A DNA stretch of 64,000 nucleotides from an uncultured Paracoccaceae bacterium (GTDB taxonomy: Bacteria > Pseudomonadota > Alphaproteobacteria > Rhodobacterales > Rhodobacteraceae), in NCBI GenBank assembly GCA_947493255.1, contig CANLQK010000001.1, forward strand, positions 124,001 to 188,000, read 5' to 3'. The translations under genes were made by a program, and so were the position numbers. The notes beneath the pieces are model-generated. The model made no database searches and was not told the origin of the DNA. It saw only the letters and a program-made list of their open reading frames with translations. Positions 1-7,328 of the stretch are shown here, piece after piece (within the stretch, counting starts at the first letter, position 1; each line of letters begins with the position of its first letter).

Positions 1-188
1 GTGTTGATGGCGATGGAGGCATCGGAATTGATGGGCCACTGCATGTCCCAATGTTCACCGTTCACGGTGGCTGAGATTGCTTTTTTGGCGAGGGAGGATG
101 CAATTGATGCGGCGACTTCGGACGGGGTTACGCCTGCGTCGTAGTCACGGGAATTGCCATCGGGAAAGGTAAGGGAGATTTGGGCCAT
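1..188 (-). CDS. thrS: Threonine--tRNA ligase, N-terminal fragment (cut by window edge)
   Basis: Only the first 62 or so codons lie in the window; the gene runs off the left edge. The visible peptide starts [19 protein letters not shown] and continues through a [19 protein letters not shown] stretch. That is the TGS (ThrRS/GTPase/SpoT) domain that opens bacterial threonyl-tRNA synthetases. The enzyme charges tRNA-Thr in the cytoplasm. The ATG at 188 is the first in-frame start and opens the family's usual N-terminus. The gene is divergent from the Tag-like glycosylase gene at 341. Catalytic and editing domains are outside the window, so the call rests on the TGS sequence alone. Confidence 0.85.
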   Translation of the reverse strand, partial: MAQISLTFPDGNSRDYDAGVTPSEVAASIASSLAKKAISATVNGEHWDMQWPINSDASIAIN

Positions 189-340
189 GTGTTCGGCTCC
201 TCGTCAGTTTGGCGCCTACAAAGCGCCCGGTTGCGGGTATGTGTGTTGGATTGAAATGGCGGTTTTGTCAGCATCGGTCAAGAGGTGATTTGTGCGCTGC
301 TGTCGCGCGTGGCACAGTCCGCGAAAAAGGAGGTTTCCCG

Positions 341-1000
341 ATGCGCCATTTTGATGAAATTCTTGCCATTTCCGCTGGACGACGTGGCAGCGAGGCGGCG
401 GTCTGGGAGGGCATGGATCTGCCAAAATCGCGTGATGAGATTGCAGCCATTCCCGGTGAGCAGTTTTTGGCGGCCTTTGCGGAAGGCATTTTTCAGACCG
501 GTTTGGCGTGGACCGTCGTGCAAAACAAATGGCCCGGCATCATGGAGGCCTTTGATGGGTTCGACGTGGGGCGTGTCGCGTTTATGTCGCCCGATTGGTT
601 TGACGAGCTGGTGAGCGACACGCGGGTGATCCGCAGCGGCGCGAAAATTCGTGCTAATCAGGAAAACGCTGCGATGATCCAAGAGGCGGGCGATTTTGGC
701 GCGTTCATCGCCGATTGGCCTAAAGATGATTTTGCAGGGCTGATGCTGTGGATGAAGAAAAACGGGTCGCGACTGGGCGGATCCGTTGGCGCCTACGCGC
801 TGCGCCGTTTGGGCGTGGATAGCTTCATCCTGTCCCGCGACGTGGTGGCACGGCTGATCGCGGAAGGCGTAATAGAAAAAGCGCCCACATCGCAAAAGGC
901 GATGGCGCAGGTGCAGGCGGCGTTCAATACATGGGTGGAACAATCAGGGCGGAGCCTAACCGAAGTGAGCCGCGTGTTGGCGTTTAGTATTGATGGGTGA
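341..1000 (+). CDS. DNA-3-methyladenine glycosylase I (Tag-like) family protein
   Basis: A 220-residue protein resembling the Tag (DNA-3-methyladenine glycosylase I) family of helix-hairpin-helix base-excision enzymes, which remove alkylated adenine from DNA. Supporting signs are the central segment RVIRSGAKIRANQENAAMIQ, matching the family's R..KI.A...NA region, and the total length. The Cys/His zinc site of E. coli Tag is not evident, so this is a zinc-less relative and substrate range is uncertain. The frame is open upstream to 209. I chose the ATG at 341 because an AAGGAGG-like ribosome site ends just before it and the family homology begins there. Confidence 0.75.
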   Translation: MRHFDEILAISAGRRGSEAAVWEGMDLPKSRDEIAAIPGEQFLAAFAEGIFQTGLAWTVVQNKWPGIMEAFDGFDVGRVAFMSPDWFDELVSDTRVIRSGAKIRANQENAAMIQEAGDFGAFIADWPKDDFAGLMLWMKKNGSRLGGSVGAYALRRLGVDSFILSRDVVARLIAEGVIEKAPTSQKAMAQVQAAFNTWVEQSGRSLTEVSRVLAFSIDG

Positions 1001-1039
1001 GGCGTGCCGAGGATCTAACCACGTACACATTGCGCGCAA

Positions 1040-1909
1040 TCAAAGAGCTTCTATCACGTCAATTCTCTTTAGAACTTCGGAATATAGGTGATCCACGAAT
1101 GCGCGTACCTTTGGTGATTTACGCGTGTCGGGCTGCAGAAAGACCCATACTTCGCGTTTGCTTACAATTTCACCAGGGGTGACGCGGGAGAGCGATGGAT
1201 CGATCTCTCCGATAAAACACGGCAGGATTGTTGCTCCAATCCCAAGGCGCGCGGCGTCGAGTATGGAATCGACATTGGTACACCTTAGTCTGCAGTTCTC
1301 GTCGGGAATGTGCGGGGATAGCGCGGGCCATGTAGGGCTGCCTGACCCGTCATTCCAGTTAAGCCATGACATGTCTTCGGGGCGATGCTGAAATGCCTTG
1401 AGGTAGTCAGGGGAGGCGTAGGAGGCAAAGGTTGCGACGGCCAATTTTCGCCCGAAAAGCTCTGAGCTTGGGGCGTTGGTCGCAAATATTCCGATGTCAG
1501 TTTCTAAACCTCGATCCATTTTATCCTGTCGGGAAATCTGGAGATTTATCTTTGGAAATTTTTCGAGGAAGTTTGAGCAGGTGGATAGCAAGAGCCGATC
1601 TGAAAGAACGTCGCCTGTGCGAATGGTGATTGCGCCTTCAAAGCCCTGGTCATTGATCCGCAATTCATTGTTTAGACGCGACATTTCCGTTTCGAGGCGG
1701 TGTGCTGCCTTTGCACAAATTTCACCGAAAGGTGTCAGCTGATTTCGCTTTTTCGTGTCATGAAAGAGCGTTCGACCTAGCCGCTTTTCAAACGCCTGTA
1801 GGCGGCGGGAAATCGTGCTTTGATCTACACCAAGCAATTCTGCGCCGGATGTGATTGATCCGCCGCGCACTACCGCGTGCAAAATTCTGAGGTCGTCCCA
1901 GTTTTCCAT
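1040..1909 (-). CDS. LysR-family transcriptional regulator
   Basis: A 289-residue LysR-type regulator. Residues 1-60 form the winged helix-turn-helix (LRILHAVVRGGSITSGAELL, then QSTISRRLQAFEKRLGRTLF). The remainder is the periplasmic-binding-protein-like effector domain. It is divergent from the small DUF1330 gene at 2006 across a 96-bp gap that holds an 8-bp inverted repeat. LysR proteins usually control the divergent neighbour and themselves, so the DUF1330 gene is its likeliest target. The effector cannot be read from the sequence. Confidence 0.88.
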   Translation of the reverse strand: MENWDDLRILHAVVRGGSITSGAELLGVDQSTISRRLQAFEKRLGRTLFHDTKKRNQLTPFGEICAKAAHRLETEMSRLNNELRINDQGFEGAITIRTGDVLSDRLLLSTCSNFLEKFPKINLQISRQDKMDRGLETDIGIFATNAPSSELFGRKLAVATFASYASPDYLKAFQHRPEDMSWLNWNDGSGSPTWPALSPHIPDENCRLRCTNVDSILDAARLGIGATILPCFIGEIDPSLSRVTPGEIVSKREVWVFLQPDTRKSPKVRAFVDHLYSEVLKRIDVIEAL

Positions 1910-1917
1910 CCATGCAA

Positions 1918-1959
1918 ATCCGCATCGTTTTAATGAGTTTATATCTATATCATGCGGAT
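1918..1959. promoter_or_regulatory. Candidate LysR operator between divergent LysR and DUF1330 genes
   Basis: ATCCGCAT at 1918-1925 is repeated in inverted form as ATGCGGAT at 1952-1959, 26 bp apart. Both lie in the 96-bp divergent intergenic region. Position and symmetry suit a LysR-type operator. No binding data are available. Confidence 0.4.
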
Positions 1960-2005
1960 ATGGGGTGTTCTAGGTCATTGACGTGTTCACAAATGGAGAC
2001 GAACA

Positions 2006-2293
2006 ATGACTGCATATTTTACAGCACGGCTGAAAGTGAAAGATCCTGATGCGTTGGCGGCCTATTCAAAGGCTGCGGCGCCAATAATTGCGAAATTTGG
2101 GGGGACGTTGTTGTTTAAAGGAGGGGCAGATGGTGTCCTTTTGGGCGACATGCCTATGATCAACATCGCTGTTTTCGCGTTCCCAGATGAGGAAGCAGTG
2201 CGCGATTTCTTTCAAAGCCCTGAGTATCAGGCGCTGACATCTAAACGAAACGAGGGTGCCGATATGGTTCTTTCGGTTCACAATGCGGCGTAG
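2006..2293 (+). CDS. DUF1330 family protein
   Basis: A 95-residue protein of the DUF1330 family, small dimeric alpha-beta barrel (ferredoxin-like) proteins of unknown function. The family look is clear from the start YFTARLKVKDPDALAAYSKA, the central GG....L.GD segment and the late PDEEAVRDFFQSPEYQAL motif with its Y....R spacing. A GGAGAC ribosome site lies before the ATG. It stands alone, divergent from a LysR gene that probably controls it. No catalytic role is assigned. Confidence 0.85.
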   Translation: MTAYFTARLKVKDPDALAAYSKAAAPIIAKFGGTLLFKGGADGVLLGDMPMINIAVFAFPDEEAVRDFFQSPEYQALTSKRNEGADMVLSVHNAA

Positions 2294-2424
2294 CAATTTG
2301 CGCTGAAACGTGCCCGAAAGACGGGCAAGGTTTCCCGATCAATGAATTTCCGCACCAGAGACGCGCGCGTTTGCAGCGAAGTCTGGTGCGGAGACAAGGT
2401 AATTCCGCCGGTTCGGGCCCGACT

Positions 2425-2850
2425 TTAGGCGGCCGCAAAGACGGAATAGGCCATGATCAGGCAGCACAGCCAGCCAGCCGTAAAGATCAGCGGGCGCAGT
2501 GGCATGAGGGCGACGCCGGTGATCATCCCAACAGCATGGGCGATGCGCAGCCAGAAGAAGGCGATGGCTGTCCAGTAGGTCAGGGCGGTGAAGCCGTCCA
2601 TTCGATCGATGATCAACACCAGCACCGCAAAGGGGAACGCTTGTTCCAGCAGGTTAAGGTGCGCGCGGTGGGCGCGGCCGATCCATGGCGGCATAAGGTG
2701 CGGATTGGCGATGCGCACAAAACCGTCGGGCGCGCCGTCTGGCAGGTCTTCCGGTTTCAGGTTTGCTTGGCCGACGATCTGCGGAATCCACAGAGATGCG
2801 GCGAAGATCATCAGGCAGGTGAGAATGCCGAGTTCGGTTGGGAAATCCAT
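2425..2850 (-). CDS. MAPEG family membrane protein
   Basis: A 141-residue integral membrane protein of the MAPEG type (membrane-associated proteins in eicosanoid and glutathione metabolism). The family signs are four hydrophobic segments and the conserved RAHRAHLNLLEQAFPF stretch after the first loop (about residues 54-69). Bacterial members are mostly uncharacterised; some have glutathione transferase or peroxidase activity. The frame is open upstream, but homology starts at MDFPTELGIL (ATG at 2850), 11 bp after the ArsR-SRPBCC stop, so the two are probably cotranscribed. Confidence 0.8.
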   Translation of the reverse strand: MDFPTELGILTCLMIFAASLWIPQIVGQANLKPEDLPDGAPDGFVRIANPHLMPPWIGRAHRAHLNLLEQAFPFAVLVLIIDRMDGFTALTYWTAIAFFWLRIAHAVGMITGVALMPLRPLIFTAGWLCCLIMAYSVFAAA

Positions 2851-2861
2851 GTGCGTGTTCC

Positions 2862-3605
2862 TTACATTGCCATGTCGAGGCCGGAGCCTGTTTCGAGGTA
2901 GGATTTGAGAGAGGCGGCAAGACGTGCCCAGCCTTCGGCGAACCCTTCTTGGCCCGGTGCCATGTCGTAGTGTTCGATCGTCAACTTGCACTGCTCGCCC
3001 TGTGGTTCGATCAGGTACAACATGTGGCTAGGCGGCTGATCGGGGCCCATGAACAGAGGCACGAAGGTCATGGCGATTTTCGATTTCGGGTCGAGTTCTG
3101 TGGTGACCTGTTTCAGCATCGCGTCGCCGTTTGGCAGCAAGAACGTGGTTTCTTCGCCGACGACAGCGTTGCCCTGCACGGCGTTGCAGGCAAAGTGGTA
3201 GCGGCCCATGTCATCGGCTTGGGTGAGGGCGTCCCAAAGGGCGTCTTGGGTGCAGCGAATAAAGGTTTGCATCATAAAATCAGGTTTCGACATCATCGTA
3301 TCCTTTTCAAGTTTTGCTTTTAGGTCTGTTAAGGCCTTGGCTTGGGGTTGAAGAAAGGGGGCGACCCAACGGTCCATCACTTCCTGTAGGGGTAGGGCGT
3401 TGAGGTAATGGTATTTGAAACGGCCCTGTTTGCGGGTGACCACGAGGTTCGCATCTTCGAGGAGTTTCAGGTGTTTCATGACGCCAAAACGGGTCATGTC
3501 GAGGTCGGCTTCGAGGTCTGACAGCGTTTGCCCGTCTTTGCGGCGCAAGGCGTCCAGAAGTGTTTGTCGCGTCGGGTCGGCGAGGGCTTTGAAGATATGT
3601 TCCAT
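2862..3605 (-). CDS. ArsR-type HTH regulator fused to an SRPBCC (AHSA1-like) domain
   Basis: About 247 residues in two domains. Residues 1-90 are an ArsR/SmtB winged helix (FKALADPTRQTLLDALRRKD, then MTRFGVMKHLKLLEDANLV). Residues from about 105 onward form an SRPBCC/AHSA1-type lipid-binding fold (ALWDALTQADDMGRYHF, SYLETGSGLDMAM). In many genomes these are two adjacent genes; here one frame carries both, with an internal MMSK where a separate second gene would start. No metal-binding Cys motif is visible in the HTH. The start could also be the in-frame ATG at 3635. Short palindromes lie immediately upstream, and the MAPEG gene follows at once. Confidence 0.8.
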   Translation of the reverse strand: MEHIFKALADPTRQTLLDALRRKDGQTLSDLEADLDMTRFGVMKHLKLLEDANLVVTRKQGRFKYHYLNALPLQEVMDRWVAPFLQPQAKALTDLKAKLEKDTMMSKPDFMMQTFIRCTQDALWDALTQADDMGRYHFACNAVQGNAVVGEETTFLLPNGDAMLKQVTTELDPKSKIAMTFVPLFMGPDQPPSHMLYLIEPQGEQCKLTIEHYDMAPGQEGFAEGWARLAASLKSYLETGSGLDMAM

Positions 3606-3623
3606 GAGGAGCATTATATGTGA

Positions 3624-3660
3624 GTAAATAGTCACGTGACAAGATGGTAACGTTATTTAC
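3624..3660. promoter_or_regulatory. Palindromic operator candidate upstream of the ArsR-SRPBCC gene
   Basis: GTAAATA (3624-3630) and its inverse TATTTAC (3654-3660) flank two perfect palindromes, GTCACGTGAC (3631-3640) and TAACGTTA (3648-3655). ArsR proteins bind such inverted repeats and repress their own genes. The cluster sits between this gene and the divergent hydrolase, so it could control both. Confidence 0.45.
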
Positions 3661-3712
3661 CGTCTTGTATAGCTGGGGTAAGGTGCATCTGAATTTAGGC
3701 TAGAGGTTTGAA

Positions 3713-4462
3713 ATGACTGATCGATTTGTAACACCACAGGGGCGTGAAATTGCCTATCATTTGACGGTTGGTCAGGGACCTACAGTGGTTTTTTTGGGCG
3801 GTTTCAAGTCAGATATGGAGGGGTCAAAGGCCACGTATCTGGAAGATTGGGCCAAAAATACGGGGCGTGGTTTCCTGCGATTCGATTATTCAGGGCACGG
3901 CCAAAGCGGTGAAGATTTCGAGGATGGCTGCATCGGCGATTGGTTTGAAGATGCCTGTGCCGCCATCGGTTTGGTCGATGGGCCGCTTATTTTGGTCGGG
4001 TCGTCTATGGGCGGGTGGATTTCATTGCAGGTCGCCCGCGCAATGCCGGAACGGGTCGTTGGATTGGTCGGCATTGCGGCGGCGCCTGATTTTACCGAGG
4101 ACGGATTTTGGGCGGGGTTTGATGCAGACCAGCGCGCCGAGCTAGAGAGCGCAGGCAAAGTTGCCTTACCGTCAGAATATGGCGACCCCTACATCATCAC
4201 CAAACGGCTGATCGAAGAAGGGCGCGATAGGTTGGTTCTGCGCAGCCCATTGAATTTGCCGTTCCCGGTGCGGTTCTTGCAAGGGACGCAGGACACGTCC
4301 GTGAGCACGGAAACAGCGTTGCGATTGTTGGACCACGCGGAAAGCCCAGACATGCGGCTAACATTGGTGGACGGGGCGGACCATTCGTTTTCAAGCGAAG
4401 AGTGCCTGCCGTTGATCGAAGCTGCGATTGTGGATGTGACTGTCGCGGCCACGTCAGGCTAG
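3713..4462 (+). CDS. Alpha/beta hydrolase
   Basis: A 249-residue cytoplasmic alpha/beta-hydrolase-fold enzyme without a signal peptide. The nucleophile elbow is G-S-S-M-G at residues 96-100 (Ser98). Asp194 (GTQD) and His224 (GADHSF) complete a plausible triad. The FDYSGHGQSG segment at about 57-66 is typical of the fold. The sequence resembles the ABHD10-like acyl-thioesterase subgroup, but the substrate cannot be read. It is divergent from the ArsR-SRPBCC gene and may share its operator. A strong terminator follows. Confidence 0.85.
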   Translation: MTDRFVTPQGREIAYHLTVGQGPTVVFLGGFKSDMEGSKATYLEDWAKNTGRGFLRFDYSGHGQSGEDFEDGCIGDWFEDACAAIGLVDGPLILVGSSMGGWISLQVARAMPERVVGLVGIAAAPDFTEDGFWAGFDADQRAELESAGKVALPSEYGDPYIITKRLIEEGRDRLVLRSPLNLPFPVRFLQGTQDTSVSTETALRLLDHAESPDMRLTLVDGADHSFSSEECLPLIEAAIVDVTVAATSG

Positions 4463-4504
4463 GTCGCGGGGTGCTGGGAAACCAGCACCTCAGTCGTGTG
4501 ATTT

Positions 4505-4537
4505 GGACCTGCCCACATGATGGGCAGGTCCTTTTTT
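4505..4537 (+). terminator. Rho-independent terminator after the alpha/beta hydrolase gene
   Basis: A perfect 11-bp stem (4505-4515 with 4521-4531) closes a 5-nt loop and is followed by six T residues. It lies 43 bp past the hydrolase stop. The T-tract is on the plus strand only, so it serves this gene rather than the convergent BCCT gene. Confidence 0.9.
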
Positions 4538-4547
4538 ATTGGTGGGT

Positions 4548-5732
4548 TTATTCTGCCGCCGCGACGGGATTACCGTCTAGGTTGGACATTTTATCGCGTT
4601 TGACGAAGAACATATAGGCCAAGGCCAACAGGTAGATGCCAATGACGATCGTACCGACCCACTGAATTTGCAGCCACTGGCTTTGGAACAGCAGCGTTAG
4701 CACAAAGAGGCCGATGGCATTGGCCAAGACGTATGACACGGTGCCGAAACGTTCGGATGTCAGGTTCAGGTTGTCTGTGTACAGACGGATCAGCGAGTCA
4801 AACGAGTTGACCACAAAGACGATACCAACAACCGTCATCGCCCAGTTTGGCAAGCCTGCCGTGCCGATGCCGTTGAGGTGGTAGAAGTAAAGAACCGAGA
4901 ACCACAGCGCCAAAGGAATGGACGGGAACACCAACAAAGCGGCCAGCAGTTGCCATGTTTTCAAACCACCCACGAAACGGCTGACGAACTGTCCGATCAT
5001 GATGGACCATGCAAACCACCAGAACAGGTAGAATTCATGATAGTCTGTCAGCGGTAAGATGAACTTGTGGATGTTCGCGAAATAGCCGCCGATTTCGGTT
5101 GATGTAGAGGCCAAGTCGCCCACAGACATTCCGGCGTTCAGGAACATGTAAAGGATCAACGCCAAGAACAGGATCGTTGAACTGACCGAGAGAAGCTTGA
5201 CGAATTTCAAGTCGGTCGAGCTGAATGCAGCGACCAGAATGACAAGGAAACAGATCAGGTAGAACACCGGTAGAATGGTTTCGCCGTCACCGACTTCGGA
5301 GATGTAATACGGCATGTAAATCAAGAACAACGCACCGGTGAAGGCACATGTCGTGATGATGACGATGTTATTGAGCAATTTGACGACCGGGATTTTGAAG
5401 AACCCGATACGTGGTTCTATTGCGCAGAAATAGAACGTTGTCAGGAAATAGAAAGCCCAGATCAAAAAGCCCCAGAACCCAAATTCAATGGCCAGTGGAT
5501 TGGTGAATGCATAGGCTGGTTCTGTCGCCGTATCTGCGTAAAGCGGATAGTCGAACGCCAACGGAAACATGATGAGCCCGACGTCCAAGCCGGACGTGAA
5601 CAAGATTGCGATGAAGGTGAACAGTGGCACCGGTGTGACGCCCGTCAGCGGCAAGTTCCACCACTTGATGACGCAAAAGATCACTAACGCGAACGCGAGA
5701 ACGACCCCGAATGAAATGATTGAAGTTAACAT
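4548..5732 (-). CDS. BCCT-like transporter (choline/betaine/carnitine type), short form
   Basis: A 394-residue membrane protein with about 11 hydrophobic segments. The stretch YLFWWFAWSIMIGQFVSRF matches the tryptophan-rich substrate-site signature of BCCT carriers, which import choline, glycine betaine or related quaternary ammonium compounds. Usual BCCT proteins run to roughly 500 or more residues, so this is a shortened or divergent member. I chose the ATG at 5732 because an AGAGGGG ribosome site precedes it. It lies 153 bp downstream of phaZ on the same strand. Substrate is inferred from the family only. Confidence 0.65.
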   Translation of the reverse strand: MLTSIISFGVVLAFALVIFCVIKWWNLPLTGVTPVPLFTFIAILFTSGLDVGLIMFPLAFDYPLYADTATEPAYAFTNPLAIEFGFWGFLIWAFYFLTTFYFCAIEPRIGFFKIPVVKLLNNIVIITTCAFTGALFLIYMPYYISEVGDGETILPVFYLICFLVILVAAFSSTDLKFVKLLSVSSTILFLALILYMFLNAGMSVGDLASTSTEIGGYFANIHKFILPLTDYHEFYLFWWFAWSIMIGQFVSRFVGGLKTWQLLAALLVFPSIPLALWFSVLYFYHLNGIGTAGLPNWAMTVVGIVFVVNSFDSLIRLYTDNLNLTSERFGTVSYVLANAIGLFVLTLLFQSQWLQIQWVGTIVIGIYLLALAYMFFVKRDKMSNLDGNPVAAAE

Positions 5733-5885
5733 TTTTCCCCTCTTTAGTTTCGCAAACTGTACAGACAACGGCCCAATTCCCAAAGGCATTTAGGGAAGCG
5801 GCGTGTTGGGGCCCATTTTTAGGGCGAAGCGTGGGGGTAAGGTATTGTTTTGGCTTGAAAATAGATGCCTTCTAGGCCGCTTTGA

Positions 5886-7166
5886 TCAGCTGGCCTTGGC
5901 GTTTTTATTGGCGGGCTTGGTGGTTTTTATCGGGGCAGAGGTGTTGCTGTCGATAAAGTCTAGCACCAGTGGGCGGATGTTGTTGCGCCAGCTTTTGCCT
6001 GCGAAAATGCCGTAGTGGCCTGCACCTGGTTCCAGGTGCGCGGCTTTCTTGTCGTCGGGCAAACCAGTCAACAGATCAAGCGCCGCGAGGCATTGGCCCG
6101 GCGCGGAGATGTCGTCTTTTTCGCCTTCAACGATTTTGACAGCCACGGTTGTGACCTTGCCAAAGTCCACAGGGCGACCGGCGACGGTGAAATTGTTGGA
6201 CGCGATTTCGCGGTTTTTGAAAATACGTTCAACGGTGGAGAGGTAGAATTCGGCCGTCATATCCATGACGGCGAGGTATTCGTCATAAAAGGCGTTGTGT
6301 TTGTCGTGATCAGAGGCTTCGCCTCGCGCGACGGCCATGATTTGATCTTGGAAGGCTTTGGAATGGGTTTCGCCGTTCATGGAGATGAACGAGGCCAGTT
6401 GCAGCAAGCCCGGGTAAACCATGCGCCCCACGCCATCGTATTTGAACCCGACACGCTGGATCATGGTTTCCTCGAGCTGGCCCATTGTGACGGAGCGGCC
6501 AAAGTCGGTGACTTCGGTAGGGTTTGCGTCTGGGTCAACGGGGCCACCGATAAGGGTGAGGGACCGTGGTTGAGCGGATGGGTCTTCTTCGGCCAAATAG
6601 GCCGTGGCTGCCAAAGTCAGCGGGACCGGTTGGCAGACCGCAATGACGTGAATGTCTTCGCCAAGTTCTTTCATGAAATCAACGAGGTAGAGTGTGTAAT
6701 CTTCGACGTCGAATTTGCCTGCGCTGACGGGGATGTCGCGGGCATTGTGCCAATCGGTGATATAAAGTTCGCAATCGGGCAGCAGGGACAAAACGGTTTT
6801 ACGCAATAAGGTCGCGTAGTGGCCCGACATGGGGGCAACCAATAATACGCGGCGTTTTTTGGCAGGGCGCCCTGTGACATTGAAGTGGATCAGGTCGCCA
6901 AAAGGGCGTTCGATGATTTTCTCGACTTCGACGAGATGGTCACGGCCATCTTCGGCGGGGATGGAGCCGATGCCCCAGTCAGGTTTGGCAACCATGCGAG
7001 CAAAGCTGCGTTCGGTGACTTCGCCCCAAGCGCGCATCATTTCCATGGCAGGGTTCGGCCACATCGCAACGCCGGGATAGGATGCCATTGCGCGGGCAGT
7101 GGCCCCCAACCATTCGTTGGTGTTTCGCATTGTTTCCATCATGTCGTAGGTTGCCATGTAACGCAT
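5886..7166 (-). CDS. phaZ: Intracellular polyhydroxyalkanoate depolymerase
   Basis: A 426-residue cytoplasmic depolymerase that mobilises stored PHA granules. It has an alpha/beta-hydrolase core with the family's Cys-type lipase box: VCQP with Cys178 in place of the usual serine. Early MASYPGVAMWPNPAMEMMRA and PMSGHYATLLRKTV segments and a late EPGAGHYGIFAG histidine region also fit. Several ATGs lie in frame upstream; the one at 7166 has a GAGGCAG ribosome site and opens the conserved sequence. It is divergent from phaC, so degradation and synthesis genes share one regulatory gap. Confidence 0.92.
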   Translation of the reverse strand: MRYMATYDMMETMRNTNEWLGATARAMASYPGVAMWPNPAMEMMRAWGEVTERSFARMVAKPDWGIGSIPAEDGRDHLVEVEKIIERPFGDLIHFNVTGRPAKKRRVLLVAPMSGHYATLLRKTVLSLLPDCELYITDWHNARDIPVSAGKFDVEDYTLYLVDFMKELGEDIHVIAVCQPVPLTLAATAYLAEEDPSAQPRSLTLIGGPVDPDANPTEVTDFGRSVTMGQLEETMIQRVGFKYDGVGRMVYPGLLQLASFISMNGETHSKAFQDQIMAVARGEASDHDKHNAFYDEYLAVMDMTAEFYLSTVERIFKNREIASNNFTVAGRPVDFGKVTTVAVKIVEGEKDDISAPGQCLAALDLLTGLPDDKKAAHLEPGAGHYGIFAGKSWRNNIRPLVLDFIDSNTSAPIKTTKPANKNAKAS

Positions 7167-7281
7167 GTTGCCTGCCTCATTTTTTCGCATTGGACCGACG
7201 GGTCGAAACAATACGTTAGGTTGTAGTGGCATTTTCACCGTCAGTGTATCACTATGTAATACAAAGCCACTTGCGGAAATG

Positions 7282-7293
7282 CTGCAGGTGCAA
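7282..7293. promoter_or_regulatory. PhaR-like site (imperfect) between phaZ and phaC
   Basis: CTGCAGGTGCAA departs from the CTGC-N3-GCAG consensus by one extra spacer base and one mismatch. It sits in a TGC-rich stretch 36 bp before the phaC ATG and is weaker than the two copies upstream of phaP. Confidence 0.35.
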
Positions 7294-7328
7294 AGTAGAC
7301 AGAAAAACTGCGATAGGGCAACCGTGAT

